Shown: piece by piece, positions 1-6,348 of the stretch | How positions within the stretch are numbered: position 1 is the first letter of the stretch | How the letters are laid out: every line of letters begins with the position of its first letter | The notes under the pieces: generated by a model | The model's database searches: none | The model's input: only the letters and a program-made list of their open reading frames with translations | What the model was told of the DNA's origin: nothing | Assembly: GCA_041487355.1 (NCBI GenBank) | Contig: JBGPND010000119.1 | Coordinates: forward strand, 1 to 15,577 | Length of the DNA stretch: 15,577 bases | Direction of reading: 5' to 3' | From: JAMXLO01 sp041487355 | Lineage (GTDB): Bacteria > Pseudomonadota > Alphaproteobacteria > Acetobacterales > Acetobacteraceae | Program-made: the position numbers and the translations under genes

Positions 1-11
1 TCGGATCGGGA

Positions 12-291
12 TCAGGGATTGGTCGGACGCCGCGAGGTGTGGCGGACCCGCAGGATGTGAACCTCATCGTCGCGGAGCATGCGGTATCGGATGATGTAGG
101 GGTAGGCCGTTACCAGCTCCCGCATGTCCGTGTTCGACACGCGGCGGCCTCGGTGGGGGAAGAGCGCGATTCTATCCCCGGCCGCGATCAGGCCCTCCGC
201 CAGTCGAACAGCGGCCCGGGGATTGAAGTCGAGCAGGTAATCGTATGCGCGCGCCTTCGCGCAGGGCTGACGGTGCCCAGATGACACGCAT
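12..291 (-). pseudogene. RelE/ParE-family toxin, frameshifted
   Basis: This would be the mRNA-interferase or gyrase-poisoning toxin of a type II TA pair. A start ATG lies at 291-289, 4 bases after the antitoxin stop. It opens a typical ParE N-terminus (MRVIWAPSALRE), but this frame then loses the family pattern. The rest of the toxin continues in another frame from about position 254 down to the TGA at 14-12. It carries ARAYDYLLDFNPRAA, FPHRGRR, MRELVTAYPYIIRYR and ILRVRH, all hallmarks of the ParE fold. The junction sits in a (GC)4 tract at 247-254. Adding one GC unit would restore one continuous frame of about 94 codons (REGARAYDYL). I infer a 2-base slippage deletion, so the toxin is probably inactive. 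Sequencing error is the alternative. An ATG at 347-345 in the second frame lies inside the antitoxin gene and is not needed as a start. Confidence 0.75.
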
Positions 292-295
292 GGAG

Positions 296-475
296 CTAGG
301 CGGTAGGCGGTGGCATCCTCTCGCCCTTGGCCAGCCTCAGCAGCCATTCGCGCACGCGGTCGTGCGCAACGCCCTTGCCCGCCTGGATTTCCGCCTCGGC
401 GGCGGCATCCGCAGCCGCTTCTGCCGCTTCATCGAGCGGAAGGTCGAAGATCGATTCGGTCCTGGCTTTGGGCAT
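296..475 (-). CDS. Small antitoxin of a ParE-type TA module
   Basis: This is a 59-residue acidic, Ala-rich protein beginning MPKARTESIFDLPLDEAAEA and ending in a short helix around GKGVAHDRVREWLLRLAKGE. That layout, a basic N-terminus, an FDLP-D-E-A segment, an Ala/Glu helix and a C-terminal helix, is the one seen in small antitoxins encoded just before ParE-like toxins. I cannot assign a named fold (RHH or PHD-like). The start at 475 is preferred over the upstream ATG at 508 because a GGGGAAGG ribosome site lies just before it. The gene precedes the toxin by 4 bases in one operon. If the toxin is dead, the antitoxin may persist as an orphan regulator or as protection against related toxins. 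Confidence 0.7.
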   Translation of the reverse strand: MPKARTESIFDLPLDEAAEAAADAAAEAEIQAGKGVAHDRVREWLLRLAKGERMPPPTA

Positions 476-509
476 GGCGCCTTCCCCAGGTGGCGAAGCA
501 CACCACAAA

Positions 510-526
510 TTCGGGCAGAACCCGAA
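510..526. promoter_or_regulatory. Inverted repeat upstream of TA module, possible operator
   Basis: A perfect 6-bp inverted repeat, TTCGGG-cagaa-CCCGAA, ends 35 bases before the antitoxin start codon. TA operons are usually autoregulated by the antitoxin or the TA complex at such palindromes. The assignment rests only on symmetry and position. A hairpin of no regulatory meaning is equally possible. Confidence 0.3.
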
Positions 527-596
527 AGGGCAGCCATAACAATGAGTTCGACGAGCGCGGCTGCAGCGGCAAGCCCGCCCTCGGGCACTGGACCCG

Positions 597-727
597 GGAG
601 CCTGCCCCCGCGTCGGCCATCGCCACCGGGCTTGACCCGGTGGTTGACCCGGGGGACCCCATGCAACGTGAGAAGACGCGCCGCAGCCCCCCTGCCCTTG
701 GGCTCCGACCAGAGGAGCCTGCCCCCG
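597..727. repeat. Palindromic repeat-rich intergenic DNA
   Basis: The gap between the first TA module and the ftsK stop contains stacked short repeats. A perfect 8-bp inverted repeat with a 5-base loop lies at 623-643 (CCACCGGG-cttga-CCCGGTGG). A 12-base near-tandem repeat built on TTGACCCGG starts at 632 and 644. The 14-mer GGAGCCTGCCCCCG occurs at 597-610 and 714-727. The CCGGGCTTGACCCGG type of palindrome resembles extragenic palindromes that are common in alphaproteobacterial genomes. No ORF here looks like a protein. Confidence 0.5.
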
Positions 728-742
728 GACTTGTTCCCGGGG
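723..742 (-). terminator. Hairpin at the ftsK 3' end
   Basis: CCCCGG at 723-728 pairs with CCGGGG at 737-742 across an 8-base loop, directly after the ftsK stop codon on the minus strand. There is no T-run, so it is not a canonical intrinsic terminator. It may slow polymerase or protect the 3' end. Confidence 0.3.
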
Positions 743-3145
743 TCAGTCCTCGTCCGTCGTCCGCCGGATCAGCACCTCTCGCTTCCCCACGTGGTTGGCG
801 GCGCCGACGATGCCTTCCTTCTCCATCTGCTCGATCAGTTTGGCGGCGCGGTTGTAGCCGATGTTGAGATGCCGCTGGATGAAGCTGGTGCTCGCCTTGC
901 CCTCGCGCGCCACCACGGCGACCGCCTGCTCATAGAGCCCCTTCTCGCCGTCGCCTGACGCGCCGAGGCCGGCAAGCATCGCCCCGCCGTCATCGTCCGT
1001 CGGCTCGGTCACCTCCTCGACATAGGCGGGCTCACCCTGCTCGCGCAGGAATTCCACAACCTTTTCAACCTCTTCGTCCGACACGAGGGGGCCGTGCACG
1101 CGGGTGATGCGTCCGCCACCCTGCATGTAGAGCATGTCGCCCATGCCCAGCAGTTGTTCGGCGCCCTGCTCCCCCAGGATGGTGCGGCTGTCGAACTTGC
1201 TGATCACCTGGAAGCTGATGCGGGTGGGAAAATTCGCCTTGATCGTGCCGGTGATCACATCCACCGATGGCCGCTGCGTCGCCATGATCACGTGGATCCC
1301 CGCCGCGCGCGCCATCTGCGCCAGGCGCTGCACCGCGGCCTCGATTTCCTTGCCGGCGACCATCATCAGGTCCGCCATTTCGTCGACCACCACGACGATC
1401 AGCGGCATCGCCTCCAGTGCCAGCGGCTGCTCCTCGAAGGTGGGGCGGCCGGTGTCGGGATCGAAGCCGGTCTGCACGCGCCGCGTCACCACCTCGCCCT
1501 TGGCGCGCGCCTCGGCCACACGGTCGTTGTAGCCGCCGATGTTGCGCACGCTGAGCTGGCTCATCGCGCGGTAGCGGCGCTCCATCTCGCGGACGGTCCA
1601 TTTCAGCGCGGTCACCGCCTTGGCCGGCTCGGTCACCACCGGGGCCATCAGATGCGGGATGCCTTCGTACATCGAAAGCTCCAGCATCTTCGGGTCGATC
1701 AGGATCAGCCGGCACTGGTCGGGCGACAGCCGATACAGCAGCGACAGGATCATCGCATTGACGCCGACCGATTTGCCGGACCCGGTGGTGCCGGCGATCA
1801 TCAGGTGCGGCATGCGCGCCAGGTCGGCCACGATCGCCGCGCCGCTGATGTCCTTGCCGAGTGCCAGCGCCAGCCGCCCGGAGTGCTTCCGCACCTCGTC
1901 GGAGGCCAGGATTTCCGACAGGAACACGGTCTCGCGCCGTGCATTGGGCACCTCGATGCCGATTACGTTGCGGCCGGGCACGGTGGCGATGCGCACGGCG
2001 GTGACCGAGAGGCTGCGCGCCACATCGTCGGCCAGGCCGATCACGCGCGCACTGCGAATGCCGGGCGCCGGCTCCAGTTCGTACAGCGTCACCACCGGGC
2101 CCGGGCGGATTTCCACGATGCTGCCCTGCACGCCGTAATCCGCGAGCACCGTCTCCAGCAGGCGGGCGTTCGCCTCCAGCGATTCGGCGCTGGGTCCGCT
2201 GGTGGCGCGGGCCGGCGCGGGATTCAGCAGCGACAGGGACGGGAAACGCCAGCCAGCCTCGATCAGCGGCAGGCTCTCCTGGCGCGGGCGGCGGAATGGC
2301 ACCGTTGCCTTCGCCATGCGCGATGCCACCGCGGGCGGTGGCTCATCGGCTGCCGGAGCGATGCGGGACGCGGTGGCCGGCTCGCGCCGGACGACCGTGC
2401 CGGAGGGCGGCACGTCGCGGCGGCGGAAGCGCAGCAAGCTGGCCAGACGGAAGAAGCTCCGGGAGGGGGCGGGTGACAGCCGCCGCAGCACACCGGCGGC
2501 ATCGCGGCTGCCGGACACGCTGTATCGCGCCGCGCGCCCGGCGAAGCGTCCGGCGGCGCGCCATTCGCCGGCCGACAGGCCGAGTGCCAGCAGGGTCAGC
2601 GTTATGGCGAGGGCCATGCCGATGGTCCAGACCATCAGTGCACCGACCGGTCCCAGAACGTCGCGTCCGGCCACCAGGCCGGCGCTGCCCAGCAGCCGGC
2701 CGATCGCCCCGCCCAGCCCCGCCACGGTCGGCCAGGCGAGCGAGGGCGGCGCGGGGACGGCGGCCAGCACCGCGGCGAGCACGGGCAGCGCGGCCAGCAT
2801 CGCGGCAAGCCGCGCGGCCATGCTGCCCAGGCCCCGCCGCGAGGCGATGCGCCAGGCCCAGGCAAGCATCGCCAGCCCCGGCAGCGCACCCGCAAGGCCG
2901 AACCCCTGCAGCAGCAGGTCCGCCAGCATGGCGCCGACCGGTCCCGCGAGGTTGCTGGTGTGGCGGGATGTCGCGGTGTTCAGCGAGGGATCCCGCGGGT
3001 CGTAGCAGGCCAGCGCCACCAGCAGAGCGAGACCCAGCAGCCCGAGCGCCAGCCCGCCCAGTTCCGCCGACCGCCGATTCATCAGCGCCCGGATGGTGGG
3101 AGAGGCGAGGCGTCGGGCCTCGACGGAGCTGGAGCGAACGGCCAT
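743..3145 (-). CDS. ftsK: DNA translocase FtsK
   Basis: FtsK is a septal, membrane-anchored ATPase that pumps chromosome ends across the closing septum and activates XerCD at dif. From the ATG at 3145 the protein has 800 residues, in the usual range for short-linker alphaproteobacterial FtsK. Residues about 28-190 form the hydrophobic N-terminal domain, with about four membrane segments. A Pro/Arg-rich linker runs to about 320. The motor follows, with Walker A GTTGSGKS near 452-459, Walker B LIVVVVDEMADL near 582-593 and MATQRPSVDVITGTIK near 621-636. The C-terminal winged-helix gamma domain, which reads polar KOPS sites, starts near GLYEQAVAVVA at 736. The reading frame can extend to a GTG at 3157. 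The ATG is preferred because AAGGTG lies 9 bases upstream of it, while the GTG has no ribosome site. All motifs are intact. Confidence 0.97.
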   Translation of the reverse strand: MAVRSSSVEARRLASPTIRALMNRRSAELGGLALGLLGLALLVALACYDPRDPSLNTATSRHTSNLAGPVGAMLADLLLQGFGLAGALPGLAMLAWAWRIASRRGLGSMAARLAAMLAALPVLAAVLAAVPAPPSLAWPTVAGLGGAIGRLLGSAGLVAGRDVLGPVGALMVWTIGMALAITLTLLALGLSAGEWRAAGRFAGRAARYSVSGSRDAAGVLRRLSPAPSRSFFRLASLLRFRRRDVPPSGTVVRREPATASRIAPAADEPPPAVASRMAKATVPFRRPRQESLPLIEAGWRFPSLSLLNPAPARATSGPSAESLEANARLLETVLADYGVQGSIVEIRPGPVVTLYELEPAPGIRSARVIGLADDVARSLSVTAVRIATVPGRNVIGIEVPNARRETVFLSEILASDEVRKHSGRLALALGKDISGAAIVADLARMPHLMIAGTTGSGKSVGVNAMILSLLYRLSPDQCRLILIDPKMLELSMYEGIPHLMAPVVTEPAKAVTALKWTVREMERRYRAMSQLSVRNIGGYNDRVAEARAKGEVVTRRVQTGFDPDTGRPTFEEQPLALEAMPLIVVVVDEMADLMMVAGKEIEAAVQRLAQMARAAGIHVIMATQRPSVDVITGTIKANFPTRISFQVISKFDSRTILGEQGAEQLLGMGDMLYMQGGGRITRVHGPLVSDEEVEKVVEFLREQGEPAYVEEVTEPTDDDGGAMLAGLGASGDGEKGLYEQAVAVVAREGKASTSFIQRHLNIGYNRAAKLIEQMEKEGIVGAANHVGKREVLIRRTTDED

Positions 3146-3187
3146 GCGAATCGGCACCTTGTGCGCGCCGGCTGGGGCGCGGCATCA

Positions 3188-3217
3188 AGTATAGCCTGGA
3201 AACGGCTGATGAATGAA
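3188..3217 (-). promoter_or_regulatory. Candidate sigma-70 promoter for ftsK
   Basis: Reading the minus strand, a TATACT -10 hexamer occupies 3193-3188, with a poorer TTCATT at 3217-3212 after an 18-base spacer. The -10 differs from TATAAT at one position. Transcription would begin near 3181, about 36 bases before the ATG. If real, ftsK has its own promoter and does not depend on amtB transcription. Confidence 0.45.
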
Positions 3218-3265
3218 GCGCGTTCGCCGGTGCCGCTCCCCCGGGCTCGCCGCCATCCAGGCCGC

Positions 3266-4528
3266 TCAGAACACCTGCTCGCCGTGCAGCACGATGTCCA
3301 GGCCCTCGCGCTCCTGTTCGCGCGTCACCCGCAGCCCGACGATGAGATCGGTCAGCTTCAGAAGCACGAGGCTCGCGACCGCGCTATAGCCGAGCGTGGC
3401 AGCCACGCCCACCGCCTGGACGGCGAGCAGCGCGCCACCGCCGACATAGGCGCCTTCCGGATGCGCCGCCGTCGCGGTCAGCGGCCCGAAGGCGAACACG
3501 CCGGTTGCAAGCATGCCGATGATGCCGCCCACCCCGTGAACGCCAAACACATCCAGGCTGTCGTCGTAGCCGAGCATCGGCTTCAGCACCGTCACCGCCC
3601 AGAAGCAGGCCGCGCCGGCGACGAGGCCGATCGCCAACGCCGGTCCCGGCAGGACAAAGCCCGCGGCAGGGGTTATCGCCACCAGCCCAGCCACCGCGCC
3701 GGAGATCGCCCCCAGCACCGAGGGCCTGGCGCGCAGCAGCCACTCGGCGAGGCTCCAGGACAACGTGGCCCCGGCAGCGGCCATCTGCGTCGCCAGCACG
3801 GCCATGCCGGCTCGCGCATTGGCGCCCAGGGCGCCACCGGAGTTGAAGCCGAGCCAGCCTACCCATAGCAGCGAGGCGCCGACCACCGCGTACGACAGGT
3901 TCCACGGCGCCATGTTCTCCTGCCCGTAGCCGAGCCGACGGCCCAGCGCGAGGGCGCAGACGAGGCCGGTGACGCCGGAATTGATCTCCACCACCGTGCC
4001 GCCGGCGAAGTCGGCGATGCCGAGCGTGTTCAGCCAGCCGGTAGCGCCCCAGACCCAATGGGCGATCGGCGCATAGACCAGGAGTGACCACAGGGTCATG
4101 AACAGCAGCAGCGCGGAGAACTTCATGCGGTCGGCGAAGGCGCCGGTCACCACCGCAGGGGTGATGATGGCAAACGCCATCTGGAACAGCAGGAAGACGC
4201 TTTCGGGAAGCGTCGTCGGCAGCGGATTTTCGCTGCCGGCGCCGAGCGTGAACGGCTTGTCCCAGTCGGCGCCGATGCCGTTCAGGAACAGACGCGAGGC
4301 GTCGCCGATCCAGGCGTTGCCGTTGGTGAAGGCGAGCGAATAGCCGGCGACCATCCACACCACGGTCATTAGCGCGCACAGGCTGAACGACTGCATCATC
4401 GTCGCCAGCACATTCTTCTTGCGCACCATCCCGGCATAGAACAAGGCGAGGCCCGGCAGGGTCATCAGCAGCACCAAAGCGGTGCTGACCAGCATCCAGG
4501 CGACGTCGCCGGAATCGATACGCTGCAT
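3266..4528 (-). CDS. amtB: Ammonium transporter AmtB, first pore His replaced by Glu
   Basis: This is a trimeric inner-membrane channel for ammonium uptake. The protein has 420 residues with about 11 hydrophobic spans and begins directly at the first span, without an obvious signal peptide. The start at 4528 follows an AAGGA ribosome site. The ORF extends upstream to 4657, but that stretch is promoter DNA. Family marks include IAHWVWG, the signature DFAGGTVVEINSGVTGL, GFNSGG, DVFGVHGVGGIIG and the tail GLRVTREQEREGLDI, which contacts PII proteins in E. coli AmtB. The signature normally reads VVHIN. Here the E. coli His168 equivalent is Glu181 (codon GAG, 3988-3986), while the second pore histidine (His331) is present. 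The outer-site Ser219 equivalent is Gly. No glnK gene is adjacent. A sigma-54 promoter candidate lies upstream. Confidence 0.95.
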   Translation of the reverse strand: MQRIDSGDVAWMLVSTALVLLMTLPGLALFYAGMVRKKNVLATMMQSFSLCALMTVVWMVAGYSLAFTNGNAWIGDASRLFLNGIGADWDKPFTLGAGSENPLPTTLPESVFLLFQMAFAIITPAVVTGAFADRMKFSALLLFMTLWSLLVYAPIAHWVWGATGWLNTLGIADFAGGTVVEINSGVTGLVCALALGRRLGYGQENMAPWNLSYAVVGASLLWVGWLGFNSGGALGANARAGMAVLATQMAAAGATLSWSLAEWLLRARPSVLGAISGAVAGLVAITPAAGFVLPGPALAIGLVAGAACFWAVTVLKPMLGYDDSLDVFGVHGVGGIIGMLATGVFAFGPLTATAAHPEGAYVGGGALLAVQAVGVAATLGYSAVASLVLLKLTDLIVGLRVTREQEREGLDIVLHGEQVF

Positions 4529-4585
4529 GTCGTTTGCATTCCTTATCCTGGCCGCGATGCCCGCGCGCCAATAACACGCGTAAAC

Positions 4586-4601
4586 AACAAGAACCGTGCC
4601 A
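4586..4601 (-). promoter_or_regulatory. Candidate sigma-54 promoter of amtB
   Basis: On the minus strand the sequence reads TGGCACG-gttc-TTGTT. The -24 element is a perfect match to TGGCACG, with the correct N4 spacing to the -12 element. The -12 element has GT where the consensus has GC. The predicted transcript start is about 45-50 bases before the amtB ATG. amtB is a classical NtrC/sigma-54 target in proteobacteria, so position and function agree. Confidence 0.65.
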
Positions 4602-4636
4602 TATCGCTGGCTTGTCGCGGGCCGCGACGAAGGCCA

Positions 4637-4659
4637 GTGTGCCGCGTGATTGAGCACAC
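4637..4659. promoter_or_regulatory. Inverted repeat in the amtB/ubiH-like divergent region
   Basis: GTGTGC at 4637-4642 and GCACAC at 4654-4659 form a perfect inverted repeat with an 11-base spacer. It lies about 36 bases upstream of the sigma-54 -24 element and between the two divergent genes. This could be an activator site, but the half-site order (GTGC then GCAC) is opposite to the classical NtrC site (GCAC-N7-GTGC). The assignment is tentative. Confidence 0.3.
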
Positions 4660-4756
4660 GCGTTTGCCGCCGCTCCGGGCATTTGCCGCCACGGATGGCG
4701 GCCGATGTGGAAAGCCTGTTGCCCCTTTTGTGGGCAGTTCAGTCGGAGATGCGGGG

Positions 4757-5986
4757 ATGGACGAAACGATCGCCGCGGATGTTTGCGTGGTAGGAGCGGG
4801 CCCGGTCGGCGGAACGCTGGCCTGCCGGCTGGCGGCGGCGGGCATCGCCACGGTCGTGGTGGATCGTGCCGCGCTGCCGCCGATGGAGCACCCGGCATTC
4901 GATGGCCGCGCCTACGCCATCGCCGCCGGATCGCGCCGTCTGCTCGAAACCGCCGGGGTGTGGGACAAGCTGCCTGAACCCGCCTGTCCGATTCTGGACA
5001 TCCGCGTGAGCGACGGCAGCGTCGGCCACCGCGCCTCGCCCCTGTTCCTGCATTTCGACCACCGCGAGGCGGGCGTGGGTGCGTCCCCGTTCGGCTGGAT
5101 GGTGGAAGCGCGCAGCCTGCGCGTGGCGCTGAACGCGCACATGCACAATCTGCCGGCGCTGGGTGTCTTCGCGCCCGCCTCTGCGGAGGTGGAGCGTCGC
5201 GACGATGGCGCCAGCGTGCACATCGCGGGCGGGCCGCGCATCGCGTGCCGGCTGGTGGTGGCGGCGGAAGGCCGCAACTCGCCGTTGCGCGAGGCGGCCG
5301 GCATCCCGGTCACCAGGTTGCCGTACAGCCAGACCGGCATCGTCTGCGCCATCAGCCACGAGAAGCCGCACAACAACACCGCACTCGAGCACTTCCTGCC
5401 GTCCGGTCCCTTCGCGCAATTGCCCATGTGCGCCAGCCGCGACGCCGAGGAGGGCGGCGCGGCGAACGTCTCCGCCATCGTCTGGACCGAGCGCACGCCG
5501 ATCGCACAGCGCATGCTGAAGCTGGACGACACGCGCTTTGCCCGTGAGATCGCCCGCCGCCTCGGCGATCATCTGGGCGCTGTGCACGTGGTCGGGCGCC
5601 GCTGGAGCTATCCGCTCTCGGCGATGCATGCGCACCGCTATGCCGACACGCGCCTCGTGCTGGTCGGAGACGCGGCGCATGGGATCCATCCGATCGCTGG
5701 GCAGGGTCTCAATCTCGGCTTCCGCGATGCGATCGCGCTGTCCGAACTGCTGATCGAGGCGTCACGTCGGGGCGAGGATCTCGGCGCACCTTCGCTGCTG
5801 CAGCGCTACCAGCGGCAGCGCCGCCCCGACAATCTGCTGATGCTTGCCGCCACCGACACGCTCGACCGGCTGTTCAGCAGCGACAATCCGCTGCTCCGCC
5901 TGGCCCGCGATGTCGGCATCGCCGCGGTGCACCGCGCGCCGCCGCTGAAGCGGCTGTTCATGCGCCAGGCAATGGGACTCGGCTGA
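4757..5986 (+). CDS. UbiH/COQ6-family FAD-dependent hydroxylase
   Basis: This is a flavoprotein aromatic hydroxylase of the UbiH/UbiF/UbiI/UbiL family, most likely hydroxylating a ring carbon of the ubiquinone precursor. It has 409 residues, a normal length. The N-terminal FAD dinucleotide fold has VVGAGPVGGTLACRLA at 11-26 and VVVDRA at 33-38. The family-typical DGRAYAIAAGSRRLL lies at 49-63, the middle motif VAAEGRNSPLR at 168-178, and the FAD-ribityl motif GDAAHGIHPIAGQGLN at 304-319, followed by a DA helix. The start at 4757 has GGAG 8 bases upstream. An in-frame ATG at 4637 lies in the regulatory region and lacks support. The gene is divergent from amtB. The sequence alone does not say which ring position is modified, so no symbol is given. 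Another class A monooxygenase substrate is possible but less likely. Confidence 0.88.
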   Translation: MDETIAADVCVVGAGPVGGTLACRLAAAGIATVVVDRAALPPMEHPAFDGRAYAIAAGSRRLLETAGVWDKLPEPACPILDIRVSDGSVGHRASPLFLHFDHREAGVGASPFGWMVEARSLRVALNAHMHNLPALGVFAPASAEVERRDDGASVHIAGGPRIACRLVVAAEGRNSPLREAAGIPVTRLPYSQTGIVCAISHEKPHNNTALEHFLPSGPFAQLPMCASRDAEEGGAANVSAIVWTERTPIAQRMLKLDDTRFAREIARRLGDHLGAVHVVGRRWSYPLSAMHAHRYADTRLVLVGDAAHGIHPIAGQGLNLGFRDAIALSELLIEASRRGEDLGAPSLLQRYQRQRRPDNLLMLAATDTLDRLFSSDNPLLRLARDVGIAAVHRAPPLKRLFMRQAMGLG

Positions 5987-6036
5987 ACGCGGCGTTGGCT
6001 GTGAGGCGCCGTGGCACCGTTGGGCGCGTCAGAAGT

Positions 6037-6348
6037 TCAAGCCGCCGCACGGACTTTGCCCAGCCGGTCGAGAGCGCGATCGATCCGTGCCAGCGCCGCG
6101 GGTTCCTGCGTGAACACAACGGCGAGCTCGTCGCCGCCTGAGCGAACAACACGACCCGCGACGGCGCCTTCTGCCCCCGGAAGCTCGACCTCGACCGCAT
6201 CTCCCGGTGCAAGCGACCAGTCGCATCGCAATGCGGCGCCACCGCGGGAGAGATTGTTGATCGGCAGGCGTGCGGATTCACGCCCAGAAGCCCGCAGCAG
6301 CACTAGGGCACCACTGCCTGCAACGCGCTCATAGCGCCGCCGTTCCCC
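6037..6348 (-). pseudogene. PilZ domain detached from chemoreceptor 1 by a frameshift
   Basis: Immediately downstream of, and one frame off from, the chemoreceptor 1 end lies a clean PilZ domain of about 100 residues. It begins ERRRYERVAG, giving the RxxxR motif, and continues with INNLSRGGA, giving the N-x-S-x-x-G motif. Both are the cyclic-di-GMP-binding signatures. It then has the beta-rich GDAVEVELPG and GRVVRSGGDELAVVF, and ends KVRAAA before the TGA at 6039-6037. No ribosome site or start codon in this frame would let the domain be made alone. Removing one G from the G4 run (C4 on the plus strand, 6345-6348) fuses it to the receptor as ...RAENRERRRYERV. I therefore read it as the lost C-terminus of an MCP-PilZ receptor. 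Confidence 0.75.

Noticed and set aside
1094..2476. 460-codon plus-strand ORF opposite ftsK
   Set aside because: Shadow of a GC-rich gene: His/Arg/Gly-rich low-complexity translation, no motif, fully antisense to intact ftsK.
4637..4659. NtrC binding site
   Set aside because: The half-site order is GTGC...GCAC, not GCAC-N7-GTGC; kept only as an unassigned palindrome.
3384..4898. 504-codon minus-strand ORF overlapping amtB in another frame
   Set aside because: Arg-rich frameshadow of amtB; it covers the divergent promoter and part of the ubiH-like gene.
5987..6036. Bidirectional terminator between the convergent ubiH-like and PilZ ends
   Set aside because: Only 5-bp GC stems without T-runs; not above background for this composition.
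6329..6348. Programmed frameshift joining receptor and PilZ
   Set aside because: The needed +1 shift lacks a recognised slippery context (no rare codon plus SD-like stimulator seen); mutation or sequencing error is simpler.
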